Position numbers and translations under genes: made by a program
Notes under the pieces: generated by a model
Database searches by the model: none
What the model was told of the DNA's origin: nothing
What the model saw: only the letters and a program-made list of their open reading frames with translations
Shown: in pieces, positions 33,800-42,437 of the stretch
Layout of the letters: the number at the start of each line of letters is the position of its first letter
Numbering within the stretch: position 1 is the stretch's first letter
Origin: Bacillota bacterium
Lineage (GTDB): Bacteria > Bacillota > Clostridia > Lachnospirales > Lachnospiraceae
Assembly (NCBI GenBank): GCA_023457255.1
Contig: JAEWMB010000020.1
Coordinates: 531,981-595,980 of the forward strand
Reading direction: 5' to 3'
DNA: 64,000 nt

Positions 33800-34807
33800 T
33801 TATTTTTCTCGATTGATAAGAAAAGAAACCAACTCTGTTAGAAAACTGCCTTCAAGCTTTAAGGCCTTTAACTCTTCCATAGCTTCTTTTGATAAACGCT
33901 CCACTTCTTTTTTACTCTCTTCAATCCCAAAGAGGGTCACATACGTAGTTTTCTGATTTTTTTCATCGCTGTGTACTGGTTTACCTAAAACCTCCATCGT
34001 ACCGGTCACATCTAAAATATCGTCTTGAATCTGAAATGCCAGGCCAACTTTTTTAGAAATCTTAGTAAATCGAATAAGTTCTTCTTGATTTGCTCCTGCA
34101 AGTATCGCACCGATGAGAAAAGAAGCTTCTAAAAGAGCACCAGTTTTTAACTCATAGATAAAAAGCAGTTCTTCTTTGGAAAGAACAGAACCGGTACGCT
34201 CTACATCAACAACTTGTCCGCCAATCATTCCATACATTCCGGCTCTGCTTGACAGCGTCTGATATGCTCTCGAAACTCTATCATAGAGTATTAATGAAAT
34301 TGTATTATCTTTTACTTCTCTCACACCTTCAAAAACTTCTGCTACTAATTCGAAAGCTCCATTTAATAAGGCATCCCCTGCCAGTATTCCCATATCTTCA
34401 CCATACTTAGCATGGGTAGTCAGTTTGCCCCGCCGATACTTATCGTTATCCATAGCTGGTAAATCATCATGAACAAGGGAATACGTATGAATCATTTCAA
34501 GCGCTACTGAAAACTTAGTAACAATGTGATCCAAACTCTCAAACAAGAAAAATTCTATGTTCTTATTTTCAACATCCGGCTTTGAAGATCGCAAAGCTTC
34601 CCCTTTTCCCTGTTCTTTTAGGGCTTGATAAGTTTCTAAGAGAATCAATGGCCTTATTCTTTTTCCACCTGCTAACAAACTATAAGAGAACGCATCGAAT
34701 ATTGTTTTTTGCTGGCCTTGCCCTTTTGGAAGATACACTGTCATCAGATCTACAAACTTCTCGGATTTTTGATGAAGCTTTTCTTCTATGTTAATGTTTG
34801 CATTCAT
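33800..34807 (-). CDS. ispA: Polyprenyl synthetase (farnesyl/geranylgeranyl diphosphate synthase, IspA-type)
   Basis: Condenses isopentenyl diphosphate with allylic diphosphates to C15 or longer chains. The 335-aa protein has GGKRIRPLI near 52, the first Asp-rich motif in YSLVHDDLPAMDND near 115 and the second in FQIQDDILDVTG near 264, both needed for metal/diphosphate binding. It is longer than the usual ~295 aa because of an insertion around residues 65-100 between helix B and the first Asp-rich motif (near GKGEALRSSKPDVENKN). Product chain length cannot be told with certainty, but context (xseB-ispA-dxs) favours farnesyl diphosphate synthase. Confidence 0.93.
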   Translation of the reverse strand: MNANINIEEKLHQKSEKFVDLMTVYLPKGQGQQKTIFDAFSYSLLAGGKRIRPLILLETYQALKEQGKGEALRSSKPDVENKNIEFFLFESLDHIVTKFSVALEMIHTYSLVHDDLPAMDNDKYRRGKLTTHAKYGEDMGILAGDALLNGAFELVAEVFEGVREVKDNTISLILYDRVSRAYQTLSSRAGMYGMIGGQVVDVERTGSVLSKEELLFIYELKTGALLEASFLIGAILAGANQEELIRFTKISKKVGLAFQIQDDILDVTGTMEVLGKPVHSDEKNQKTTYVTLFGIEESKKEVERLSKEAMEELKALKLEGSFLTELVSFLINREK

Positions 34808-34957
34808 ATGTTCTATCTCCCTGAGAATAATTTTTATCTGCTAGCAATATGACTTTATAAGTACTGCGCTTACTATTTCACACCAAACAGAATGCTTATG
34901 ATATACAATAAATATCTATCTTAAATCCTTAATCTTTGCTCCAAGGATAGGAATTTT

Positions 34958-35161
34958 TTACAAGCTCTCTCCCTCTTCTTCTAATATCATTAGCTGTTTC
35001 TCCACTTTATCAATGGATTCATTGCATTGTTTCAGAAGCTTCATTCCTTCTTGGTATAGTGCAAAGGAAGCTTCCAAACTGATGTCCCCTTTTTCTAAGT
35101 TAGACAGGAGAGCATTTAACTGTTCCAAAGTTTTTTCTAAACTTTTTGATTTCCCCGCCAT
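34958..35161 (-). CDS. xseB: Exodeoxyribonuclease VII small subunit
   Basis: Small subunit that assembles in several copies on XseA to form ExoVII, a single-strand-specific exonuclease. The 67-aa protein is helical and shows the family features: SLEKTLEQLNALLSNLEKGDISLEASFALYQEGMKLLKQC, with the invariant L-x-L-E-x-x-L-x-x-Y-E/Q-x-G pattern. It has the normal length for XseB. GGAGGAAAA lies just before the start. It is placed 99 bp after xseA and 150 bp before ispA, the conserved xseA-xseB-ispA order. Confidence 0.95.
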   Translation of the reverse strand: MAGKSKSLEKTLEQLNALLSNLEKGDISLEASFALYQEGMKLLKQCNESIDKVEKQLMILEEEGESL

Positions 35162-35260
35162 TTTTCCTCCATTCCTTCCAGCGTATTCTGCACATCAAAA
35201 TCTGCACCAAGGTTATCGGTACAAAAACCTTGAGTTTGAAGATACATTTTTATTTCACTT

Positions 35261-36466
35261 CTACCTATCTATTGATTCTACGCTTATTGTCTTTGCCTTA
35301 ATCAATCCATCTGTAACAGCGATTGTCAGTTCATTCCCCGGCTTTGCTTTTTTAATACTATTAACTGCCTTACCTGAGCTATCTGATACATAGGAAAAAC
35401 CACTTTTTAATTTATCAAGTGGTGAGGCTGCCTTCAATCTTTCTATTTGAATATCCAGCAAATGTCGTTTGTTTCTTATTAAATCTTTCATTCGCTGCCT
35501 TAATTTATTTTCTAAATCAATCGTACACTGCCGTTTTTGCCGCAGATTATAGACCGGGCTTAGATGAGATAACTGCAGCTGCTTTTTTTCCAGCTCTGAT
35601 CTAGCCATCGTAATCTTTCTCATTAGGCTTTGCACAAGACCGGCATGATAATCCACCAAATTCGATAATAAAGTTTCAATCTCAGGTACTGCCAGCTCTG
35701 CAGCCGCCGATGGAGTGGGTGCTCTCAAATCGGACACAAAATCTGCAATCGTAACATCAGTTTCATGCCCTACCGCAGAGATAACAGGGACACTGCAAGC
35801 AAAGATAGCACGAGCAACCGCTTCTTCATTAAACGCCCATAAATCTTCTATAGAGCCGCCGCCACGACCGACGATAATGGTATCCACCCTTTTGGCCTCC
35901 AATGCCTTTATACCGGCTATTATTGTCTTCGCTGCTCCCTCACCCTGCACTTTTGCAGGATATAATATCAATTGTACATAAGGATTCCTTCTCCTGCTTA
36001 TGTTTATCATATCCTGAATAGCGGCACCGGTACTGGCGGTTACAATTCCCACCGTACTTGGGTATGGCACAAGCGGCTTCTTATGACTTGGGTCAAATAA
36101 ACCCTCGTCCTTGAGCTTACGTTTTAATATCTCAAAACGCTCATATAAAAGCCCCAGTCCATCCAGCTTAATTTCCTTTGCATACATCTGGTATTTCCCA
36201 TCGCGCTCATAAACACTGATGCTTCCAAGGACAATAACACTTTGACCTTCCTCCAAGCGAAAAGGAAGACCAGTTCGGTGACCTGCAAACATTACACACG
36301 CCATCTGACCCGTCTCATCCTTTAGTGTAAAATAGATATGTCCAGAGGTATGATACTTACAGTTCGATACTTCTCCCTTCATATAGATACGATTCAGGAC
36401 ATAGTCTTTTACAAACATATTTTTGATATAGTTATTCACTTGAGTTACTGAATATACTTGTTCCAT
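35261..36466 (-). CDS. xseA: Exodeoxyribonuclease VII large subunit
   Basis: Catalytic subunit of ExoVII. The 401-aa protein has an N-terminal OB-fold (about 1-95, with VSNCKYHTSGHIYFTLKDE), then the catalytic domain with GIVTASTGAAIQDMI near 140 and VGRGGGSIEDLWAFNEE near 200, then a long helical region (about 270-360). I take Met5 of the longer frame (36466) as the start, because GAGG lies six bases before it and within the first codons of the longer version. Length is at the low end of normal. A 5-bp-plus-4-bp hairpin lies immediately before the ribosome binding site. Confidence 0.96.
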   Translation of the reverse strand: MEQVYSVTQVNNYIKNMFVKDYVLNRIYMKGEVSNCKYHTSGHIYFTLKDETGQMACVMFAGHRTGLPFRLEEGQSVIVLGSISVYERDGKYQMYAKEIKLDGLGLLYERFEILKRKLKDEGLFDPSHKKPLVPYPSTVGIVTASTGAAIQDMINISRRRNPYVQLILYPAKVQGEGAAKTIIAGIKALEAKRVDTIIVGRGGGSIEDLWAFNEEAVARAIFACSVPVISAVGHETDVTIADFVSDLRAPTPSAAAELAVPEIETLLSNLVDYHAGLVQSLMRKITMARSELEKKQLQLSHLSPVYNLRQKRQCTIDLENKLRQRMKDLIRNKRHLLDIQIERLKAASPLDKLKSGFSYVSDSSGKAVNSIKKAKPGNELTIAVTDGLIKAKTISVESIDR

Positions 36467-36479
36467 AGTAATCCTCATT

Positions 36480-36505
36480 CTTGCACACGTTCGTTCGTAA
36501 GCAAG
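36480..36505 (-). promoter_or_regulatory. SD-proximal hairpin before xseA
   Basis: CTTGC (36480-36484) pairs with GCAAG (36501-36505). After one mismatch, a further 4-bp helix (CACG/CGTA with one G-U pair) closes a 6-nt loop. On the minus strand the 3' arm GCAAG is followed by AAT-GAGG, the ribosome binding site. The stem sequence differs from other copies but the geometry is the same. Confidence 0.65.
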
Positions 36506-36543
36506 GCGACTTTTTTCAATTCACCTTATGAAAAATTCAGCCT

Positions 36544-36939
36544 TTAAATTACCTTAGCCAAAATACCATTAACAAAACTTGCTGAGGAATCTCCACCATA
36601 TTTTTTGGCAAGTTCAATAGCCTCATTAATTGCAACTTTTACCGGCACCTCATCATCAAATCGTATCTCATAGGTAGCAAGACGCATGATATTAAGGTCA
36701 ACCTTTCCCATACGATTTAGTTTCCAGCCACTGGAGGCATTGGCAAGAATCGTATCGATTTCACCAAGTTTTTCACTAATCTTATCAAATCTCACATTCA
36801 AATATTCCTGTTGTTCCGGTGTAATACTATCTAAGGATTCAAAGTAAAATAAAACCTGTTCTTCCAGTTCGGCAGGCTCATGAAACTCCTTACGAAACAG
36901 CATACGAAATAAATGTTCTCTAATCTCTCTTCTTGTCAT
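36544..36939 (-). CDS. nusB: Transcription antitermination factor NusB
   Basis: RNA-binding protein that, with NusE/S10, promotes rRNA antitermination. The 131-aa protein is all-helical with the NusB signature TRREIREHLFRMLF at the N-terminus and the C-terminal pair VDLNIMRLATYEI and VAINEAIELAKKYGGDSSASFVNGIL. I begin at Met9 of the longer frame (36939), where GGAGGTTAGG directly precedes ATG; the result has typical NusB length. It lies between asp23 and xseA on the same strand, the standard spoIIIA-asp23-nusB-xseA order. Confidence 0.96.
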   Translation of the reverse strand: MTRREIREHLFRMLFRKEFHEPAELEEQVLFYFESLDSITPEQQEYLNVRFDKISEKLGEIDTILANASSGWKLNRMGKVDLNIMRLATYEIRFDDEVPVKVAINEAIELAKKYGGDSSASFVNGILAKVI

Positions 36940-37126
36940 CCTAACCTCCATGCACCCATCCATGTATCAAATAGGCTTTTAAAACTCTTTCTATCAAAAA
37001 TTTAATAAATCTCTCCTAACACAAACGTTGAGGCTGCCACTTACACATAAGGTTATGTATTCATGACACCCTCACCGGTAAAATTCTCCATTCATTATGA
37101 GTCAGCAAGCTGCCTCATCTCTAATG

Positions 37127-37519
37127 CTATTGCTTATCATGCTCGATTTCTACACCAACTATGCGAATATTGACATCTGAAACCGATAATCCCGTCATAT
37201 TTTCAATCGCCGCTTTTACTTTATCTTGTACAGCAGTTGAGGTTTTGGGAATATTATATCCGTATTTCATAGTAATTGATAATTCTACCGATACGGACTT
37301 CTCCATTAATTCTATCTTTACGCCCTTAGAAAGATTCTTCATTCCAAGCTTTCCAACAATTTCTTTGGTAAGATTACCGGTAAGTGCTGCTACACCTTCT
37401 ACCTCCGTAGCTGCCAAACCTGCTATTGTTGCTACAACATCATCTGCAATCTTAACCTCGCCAATTCTGCTTGACGACTCCATGTGATATGCATTGTTCT
37501 TTTGGAGTTCTTTGTTCAT
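37127..37519 (-). CDS. Asp23/Gls24-family envelope stress response protein
   Basis: Member of the Asp23 family (DUF322; YqhY/YloU in Bacillus). The 130-aa protein has the family core: GEVKIADDVVATIAGLAATEVEGVAAL near residue 18, then VKIELMEKSVSVELSITMKYGYNIP and a final VNIRIVGVE strand. Staphylococcal Asp23 is tethered to the membrane; YqhY is linked with lipid synthesis in Bacillus, where it lies next to acc genes. Here acc genes are absent and it stands between spoIIIAH and nusB. It has its own promoter and strong GGAGGT ribosome binding site. Confidence 0.95.
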   Translation of the reverse strand: MNKELQKNNAYHMESSSRIGEVKIADDVVATIAGLAATEVEGVAALTGNLTKEIVGKLGMKNLSKGVKIELMEKSVSVELSITMKYGYNIPKTSTAVQDKVKAAIENMTGLSVSDVNIRIVGVEIEHDKQ

Positions 37520-37575
37520 GATATTACCTCCTATATCTCATGCGTTTTGCGCCTTCTTATTTATTTACTAGTTCT

Positions 37576-37603
37576 ATTATAGCAAACGAACTTAAATTTG
37601 CAA
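37576..37603 (-). promoter_or_regulatory. Promoter of the Asp23-family gene
   Basis: TTGCAA (37603-37598), a 16-bp spacer and TATAAT (37581-37576) on the minus strand, about 55 bp upstream of the start codon. It lies just after the spoIIIAH terminator, so asp23-nusB-xseA can be expressed independently of sporulation. Confidence 0.6.
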
Positions 37604-37651
37604 AGTATTTTCTAACTATCTGCATTATTTACGTTTCTTATAAATAATATA

Positions 37652-37693
37652 AGGCCTATTACCCTATCAATCACATGATAAGATAACAGGCCT
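37652..37693 (-). terminator. Terminator of the spoIIIA operon
   Basis: AGGCCT (37652-37657) and AGGCCT (37688-37693) close a long imperfect stem (inner TTA/TAA and ATC/GAT pairs). The minus-strand tail TATATTATTT is U-rich. It stands 34 bp after the spoIIIAH stop. Confidence 0.7.
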
Positions 37694-37726
37694 GAATTTA
37701 GCATTAATTCCAAATATCTAATAGCA

Positions 37727-38527
37727 CTATTCTACCACTATTGCTCCTGTAACCGTAATTTGGTCAAGTTTAGCACCGGTCTTTGTCATAACCACATCTT
37801 CAATAATAGCCATTTCCTGCTCTGTTAAGTCTGCGTCATTTACTACAACATCAACCCGGCCTCCATCAATTGTTACAACAGAATCACTAAAGCCTTTTGC
37901 TTCCAGTTGAATTTCGGTTGCCGCTTCTTTTTGAGAGATTGCCGTCAATTCAATTACTTTATCTGCTGCAGATTTCTTCTGATCTGCAGAGATATTCTCG
38001 TTATCAATAATTGCATTTAAATCTTCCTTGCTTTTTGCTCTAACCTGTTCTCTCTTTAATTTAGCGTTAGCAAAGAAACTGCTATCAATCACATTGCTAT
38101 TTGCTAATACTGCCTCCCCTGGATTTGTACTTTGATCATCCTTCGCTGTACCATCCTTGGAATCACTTGCTAATGCATCCCCTTTACTGGTATCATTCGA
38201 TGCCTGGGCGCTGTCTTTGTCGCCTTCTGCAACCTGACCTGAAGAACCATCCTTGGAATCAGAAGCTGTCTTATTTTCGTCTAAAATAAGATTTCCCTTG
38301 TCATCAAGTGCTAATTGATCCATCGTATCGTCAGCAATATCGGCATATTCTTCACCATCGTTATCAGAAGCGAAGATATCCTCTCCAAGTGCCTCATCGA
38401 TAGAAGCTGCTACGTCCTTACCCGGATCTTTCGTACTGTCCTTGGCGAAGTTTAAGTATCCTGCCACCGCAATCATTAGTGCAAGCGCAGTAATAATAAT
38501 TTGATTTTTCTTAAAGATATTTTTCAT
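37727..38527 (-). CDS. spoIIIAH: Stage III sporulation protein AH
   Basis: Mother-cell membrane protein whose extracellular domain binds forespore SpoIIQ and forms the ring of the feeding-tube channel. I start at Met6 of the longer frame (38527) because GGAGGT lies seven bases before it; 266 aa. An N-terminal transmembrane helix (about 8-26, IIITALALMIAVAGYLNF) leads to a long acidic/Ser/Gly linker (about 30-150), then the conserved YscJ/FliF-like domain (about 155-266: REQVRAKSKEDLNAII..AADKVIEL..EKQLEAKGF-type). The linker makes it longer than the 218-aa Bacillus protein. It is the last gene of the spoIIIA operon. Confidence 0.95.
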   Translation of the reverse strand: MKNIFKKNQIIITALALMIAVAGYLNFAKDSTKDPGKDVAASIDEALGEDIFASDNDGEEYADIADDTMDQLALDDKGNLILDENKTASDSKDGSSGQVAEGDKDSAQASNDTSKGDALASDSKDGTAKDDQSTNPGEAVLANSNVIDSSFFANAKLKREQVRAKSKEDLNAIIDNENISADQKKSAADKVIELTAISQKEAATEIQLEAKGFSDSVVTIDGGRVDVVVNDADLTEQEMAIIEDVVMTKTGAKLDQITVTGAIVVE

Positions 38528-38603
38528 GTATGTAACCTCCATTTCTTACTATTCTATGGAATTCCCAAAATTCCATTACACACGCTCTGACTGCGCAAAT
38601 CAA

Positions 38604-39320
38604 TCATTCCATCTGTAGTACCTTAATTTTATGCGCAGGAACGTTAAATAATACCATAATGGAATCAACAATATTTGCTGCTATCTTGCCGTCACCTCCG
38701 CCTTGTGCAAGTACTACAACGCCTTCAATCTGAGCCTCTATTTCCTTGGTAACATACGGAACATTCTCTCCCGATTCATTTGTTATAAGTACCGTCTCTT
38801 CCTGACTTTGTGTGTTGTTGTTGTCTCGGGTTCCGCCCTCGCTATCCGTCTCCCTCAGAATTTCCTGACTGTAAGGTGTATCCTTTAAAACTATCCGTTC
38901 TTTTGAGGTCTTTCGCGTAATCATAACTTTTACTTTCCCGATTCCTTCCACCTTTTCGAGCAGTTTTTCCAACTTATTCTCGTAATACTCAGTATAAGTC
39001 TCTGCTTCTGAACTTTCAGAAGTCTTTTTTGCTTCACTGATTACAGGCGAAACTGTTTCGGTGCTTGCTTTCTGTCCGGTCTCCTTTTCCTTTGAAAAAA
39101 TATCGGGGAACGATGTGATTGCTAATATCAATCCTGCCAGGAAGATCAGAATAAGCTGACTCTTTTTTATCTCTCCGAGATGAAACTTTTTCTCCGAGCT
39201 TTTCTTATTTGTCTGCTCCTTCTTTTTTGTGTCTTTGTTCTTGCTGACACCTTTTTCCTCCCAAACATCTGTTTCCATCTCCATACAGGTCTTCTCTGTA
39301 TTTTTAATGTTCCTCTCCAT
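38604..39320 (-). CDS. spoIIIAG: Stage III sporulation protein AG
   Basis: Bitopic membrane protein that forms a large ring in the mother-cell part of the SpoIIIA-SpoIIQ channel. The 238-aa protein has a hydrophilic cytoplasmic N-terminus rich in Lys/Glu (about 1-50), one transmembrane helix (about 56-72, LILIFLAGLILAITSFP), then an extracellular ring-building domain with ENKLEKLLEKVEGIGKVKVMITRKTS and AQIEGVVVLAQGGGDGKIAANIVDSIMVLF. The start at 39320 has AGGAGG six bases upstream and overlaps the end of spoIIIAF by 17 bases, indicating coupled translation. Confidence 0.95.
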   Translation of the reverse strand: MERNIKNTEKTCMEMETDVWEEKGVSKNKDTKKKEQTNKKSSEKKFHLGEIKKSQLILIFLAGLILAITSFPDIFSKEKETGQKASTETVSPVISEAKKTSESSEAETYTEYYENKLEKLLEKVEGIGKVKVMITRKTSKERIVLKDTPYSQEILRETDSEGGTRDNNNTQSQEETVLITNESGENVPYVTKEIEAQIEGVVVLAQGGGDGKIAANIVDSIMVLFNVPAHKIKVLQME

Positions 39321-39978
39321 CGTGGTCCTCCTGTATACTAATATTTATATTAGATGAATCAACATTATAGAAGTCCGCCAGCACATTTTTTATATTAATT
39401 TCCATTGGAGACAGGCTTATTGGCTGGCTTCCTTTACTTTCCTCCTCTTTAGAGTCTACCTTAATTTGTCCAATTGTTACAGGTTCCACCTGTAACTTTC
39501 CCGATACCTCTCCTTCTCTTACTACTTCGTTTGTTCTAAGATAAGAAGCTTTAATATCCATTGCCAATATTTTTCCGAAGTTTATACTATCCTTATCCTT
39601 GTTAATATCAATCTGCATACTTCTAAGTATCAATCCCTTCTCTTCCAAAAGTTTCACGGTCTGTCCTCTCAGCACTTCCCTATATTCAGCAAATATAGAA
39701 TCTTCGCTTAATTTTTCCATACGGAATAATTCCTCACTGATATCTTCCGCTTGAACTAATGTGCCATGGGAATTTAGTGAAAAGTTGAGAATATCCTCTT
39801 TTCCAAACAAAGTGATGATAGGTGTAACCACTAACAATACTAATATTAATCCCGTTACCAGTCCGGCATATTTTTTATAATTGCTCTTTCCTAACAAATT
39901 AAATATGACGGTTACTAAGATAAGAAAGATAATGATGTTTTTCATCCAGGAATACAGTGAATTTATAATCCACATCAT
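39304..39978 (-). CDS. spoIIIAF: Stage III sporulation protein AF
   Basis: Membrane component of the SpoIIIA channel. From the chosen start at 39978 (AAAGGAGTGAT just upstream; the adjacent ATG at 39975 is equally possible) the protein has 224 aa. Two N-terminal transmembrane helices (about 10-32 IIIFLILVTVIFNLL, and 36-58 YAGLVTGLILVLLVVTPIITLF) precede a soluble ring-building-like domain with EILRGQ-type and MEINIKNVLADFYNVDSSNINI segments. It lies between spoIIIAE (90-bp gap) and spoIIIAG (overlap). The length is close to the Bacillus protein. Confidence 0.94.
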   Translation of the reverse strand: MMWIINSLYSWMKNIIIFLILVTVIFNLLGKSNYKKYAGLVTGLILVLLVVTPIITLFGKEDILNFSLNSHGTLVQAEDISEELFRMEKLSEDSIFAEYREVLRGQTVKLLEEKGLILRSMQIDINKDKDSINFGKILAMDIKASYLRTNEVVREGEVSGKLQVEPVTIGQIKVDSKEEESKGSQPISLSPMEINIKNVLADFYNVDSSNINISIQEDHDGEEH

Positions 39979-40091
39979 ATCACTCCTTTCATAAACTTTC
40001 ATGAATTTATAAGAATGAAGAATTTTTCTTCACAAATATTCATCTTTTCGCTGCCTAATCAACTCAAAAGATACGGTAATGCGGTATCTTC

Positions 40092-41234
40092 TTACGTCAC
40101 ACGCATTGTCGATACAGCAACAATGGTGATAACAATTTCAAAAAGAATTGCTGCTACAAACACTGTTTGAAGTAACAAAGAAGAGGCTTCTGCAGAAGCA
40201 CTGACACAATTTACAATACGCTTATCAGAAATTGGTTGTATTGCTGCTGCAACGAGTTTATAAATTAATACATAAATAATTAATTTTATGATTGGTATTG
40301 CACATATAACAATAATTGCGACTAAACCAGCAACTCCAATACTATTTTTTAATAGCGTACCGGCTCCAAGTACTGTTTCTGCCACACCACCAAATATCCC
40401 ACCGATGCCGGGTATCATGCGTGTCACTTTTATTATGGAGGAACGTTTCACCTGATCAACCACCGGAGTTATTAGGCTTTGTACCGTACCGATACCGATA
40501 ACTACTGCAAGCATTGTTTTTAGCATCCATCGAATTAGGGTGGCCAATAATTCCGAAAGTTTACTTAGCATGTCCTCCTGCGATAAATTATTGGCAAGTA
40601 CCGCCATCATATAGATATTCGTCAGCGGAAATACGATTTTTAATAAAGCATAGTCAACAGCAGTGACAAGAATTAGGATTCCTTGGTAATATGCTGTTGA
40701 TGTTGTTACTCCTGTGCAAAAAGCAACTGACATACAATAGGTCGGGACGAGTGCTTTCATAAAATCTAATACATTATGCAAGGTATCCGTAGCTAATTTC
40801 GTGGCACCAATAAAGGTGGTCGCCAAGATAACAAACATTAACAGATAAGTGACATAAAAACCCGTATCTGCAATCTGACTATTTTGAAAGGTATGTGAAA
40901 AATTCGTAAATACAGCCGCTATCACGGCTATCGTTAACAACTTCATTAAACTGCTTAAATTACTTCTAAATTCTAATCCAATCGACTGAAGTAGTTTCTG
41001 AAATACTCCCTTTAGGGAAAAACTTTCTCTGCCATTTAATAAATTCTTTACGTACTCTCCGAAATTCATATTTTCTTCATGTCCCAGAGCGTTATTCAAT
41101 GATTTCTGTATCTGAGTGAAATCATATTCCTCTTCTTCCATACTCATGCCATACACAACGCTGGTCTTACCCACGAGGACAAAGAAGATGCATAGGATGA
41201 TCAGCTTTAAAATCCATGTTCGTTTTCGTATCAT
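40092..41234 (-). CDS. spoIIIAE: Stage III sporulation protein AE
   Basis: Polytopic membrane protein that forms part of the SpoIIIA transport apparatus. The 380-aa protein has an N-terminal signal-like helix (about 8-29, LKLIILCIFFVLVGKTSVVYG), an extracellular N-domain (about 30-95), and then seven or so hydrophobic helices to the C-terminus, including GVTTSTAYYQGILILVTAVDYALLKIVFPLTNIYM and IPGIGGIFGGVAETVLGAG, which are hallmarks of the family. Length is as expected. It follows spoIIIAD by 19 bp. Confidence 0.96.
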   Translation of the reverse strand: MIRKRTWILKLIILCIFFVLVGKTSVVYGMSMEEEEYDFTQIQKSLNNALGHEENMNFGEYVKNLLNGRESFSLKGVFQKLLQSIGLEFRSNLSSLMKLLTIAVIAAVFTNFSHTFQNSQIADTGFYVTYLLMFVILATTFIGATKLATDTLHNVLDFMKALVPTYCMSVAFCTGVTTSTAYYQGILILVTAVDYALLKIVFPLTNIYMMAVLANNLSQEDMLSKLSELLATLIRWMLKTMLAVVIGIGTVQSLITPVVDQVKRSSIIKVTRMIPGIGGIFGGVAETVLGAGTLLKNSIGVAGLVAIIVICAIPIIKLIIYVLIYKLVAAAIQPISDKRIVNCVSASAEASSLLLQTVFVAAILFEIVITIVAVSTMRVT

Positions 41235-41253
41235 CTTGTCCTATTTCCTTTCG

Positions 41254-41637
41254 TTACACAGTTAAAAAACGGTCAATGGTATCAAGAAGAGCTAAAAGCA
41301 CCGGCATACTGATTGCCATAATACAAAGTTTACCAGCTAATTCAATTTGATTTCCTATTGCTGAATATCCTGCATCCTTACACAGATTGGATGCAAATTC
41401 CGATATATAGGTAATGCCAATAATTTTTAATAATATAGCAATATATTCTGAATTAATAGACAGATATCCTTTGATTCTTTCAATTGCCTTAAATATCGTA
41501 GATAGCTTGCCTATCCCAAAATAAAAGATTAAGATGCATCCGGTTATGCTAATAAAAAAAGCATATTCTGCCTTACCGCTTTTAAACAGGTTCGCTGCCA
41601 CAACTGCGACAATTCCAATAAGTGCGATTTTTTCCAT
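41254..41637 (-). CDS. spoIIIAD: Stage III sporulation protein AD
   Basis: Small polytopic membrane protein of the SpoIIIA operon. I choose the ATG at 41637 (MEKIALIGIVAVVAANLFKS), preceded by AAAGGCGGGAACT; the longer frame begins with a GTG that lacks a ribosome binding site. The 127-aa product has four hydrophobic helices, including YAFFISITGCILIFYFGIGKL and LAGKLCIMAISMPVLLALLD, and the conserved IGITYISEFASNLCKDAGYSAIGNQIELAGK stretch. It is 40 bp downstream of spoIIIAC. Size matches the Bacillus homolog. Confidence 0.95.
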   Translation of the reverse strand: MEKIALIGIVAVVAANLFKSGKAEYAFFISITGCILIFYFGIGKLSTIFKAIERIKGYLSINSEYIAILLKIIGITYISEFASNLCKDAGYSAIGNQIELAGKLCIMAISMPVLLALLDTIDRFLTV

Positions 41638-41677
41638 AGTTCCCGCCTTTCTATCCCAAAAATCTTTGTTCACTTAC

Positions 41678-41872
41678 TTACATTTGAAATAACTTCTGCA
41701 AGTAATCAAATAAGTCTGCAATATAAGGGATTACCCAATAAAGTACTATCAAAAGACCAGCGAGACTGGTTATAATCGTATAATCATTTTTATCTGATTG
41801 TTTTAGTATCTGGTTGATTACCGAGACCAAGATTCCAACCGCAGCAATTTTGAAGATTAAATAGACCGACAT
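41678..41872 (-). CDS. spoIIIAC: Stage III sporulation protein AC
   Basis: Very small membrane protein (64 aa) with two hydrophobic helices (about 4-22 and 34-52), containing FKIAAVGILVSVINQILKQSDKND, the family signature. It resembles SpoIIIAD and is thought to work with it in the channel. It is 13 bp from spoIIIAB, and its length is the same as in other spore formers. The tight spacing in the operon and the full set AA-AH make the assignment safe. Confidence 0.95.
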   Translation of the reverse strand: MSVYLIFKIAAVGILVSVINQILKQSDKNDYTIITSLAGLLIVLYWVIPYIADLFDYLQKLFQM

Positions 41873-41885
41873 ATGTTCCTCCCGA

Positions 41886-42416
41886 TTATAGTACTAAGAT
41901 CGTTACGAAGATTCCTAATAACACCCCCAGACTACGATAGAGACGAATCTTCTCTTTTGCATCCAAATTAATCTCCTGCATATCTTCCTCTACTTGCGTA
42001 ATATACCAGTCAATATGATTCATCTGCATGTCCTTATCGAGGTAGCCTAGCTGCTTTCCAAACTCCAGAAAACATGTCCTATCTTTTTTAGTAAGAGAAG
42101 AATTCGCTAATTCTTCTTTCATTGCATTCTCCCAAATTTCTGCAAGACTTACCCCGGAATATTGTGCAAGTTCTTTTGATACTCTCACAAAAAACGGAGT
42201 TAACCGCCCTTCATGACGCTTTGTCACATTCTCTAATGCCTCAGGCAATGCTGTCTGAGCATAACGTATATCACCTCGCAGTAAAATAGCAATGGTCTTG
42301 GCAGCTCTTAAATCTTCCATTCTTTTTCTGATTTCGTTACCGAATAAAAAACCCATTCCGGTACATGCACCAATGATCAAGGCGCATCCTGTCACTCTTA
42401 AGAATAATACAAACAT
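41886..42416 (-). CDS. spoIIIAB: Stage III sporulation protein AB
   Basis: Membrane protein with a GspF-like cytoplasmic domain. I start at 42416 (MFVLFLRVTGCALIIGACTG), with GGAGG eight bases upstream, giving 176 aa. A hydrophobic helix at 4-22 and another at the C-terminus (about 158-176, SLGVLLGIFVTILVL) flank a helical cytoplasmic domain with FGNEIRKRMEDLRA, LAQYSGVSLAEIWENA, LEFGKQLGYLDKDMQ. Length equals the family norm. It lies immediately after spoIIIAA. Confidence 0.95.
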   Translation of the reverse strand: MFVLFLRVTGCALIIGACTGMGFLFGNEIRKRMEDLRAAKTIAILLRGDIRYAQTALPEALENVTKRHEGRLTPFFVRVSKELAQYSGVSLAEIWENAMKEELANSSLTKKDRTCFLEFGKQLGYLDKDMQMNHIDWYITQVEEDMQEINLDAKEKIRLYRSLGVLLGIFVTILVL

Positions 42417-42437
42417 TGCTTCGCCCTCCAACTTAGA

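Noticed and set aside
36937..36965. CATG/CATG pairing before nusB as a further leader hairpin
   Set aside because: Only 4 bp with weak pairs; GTGCATGGAGG resembles the tlyA trailer but the stem is not convincing.
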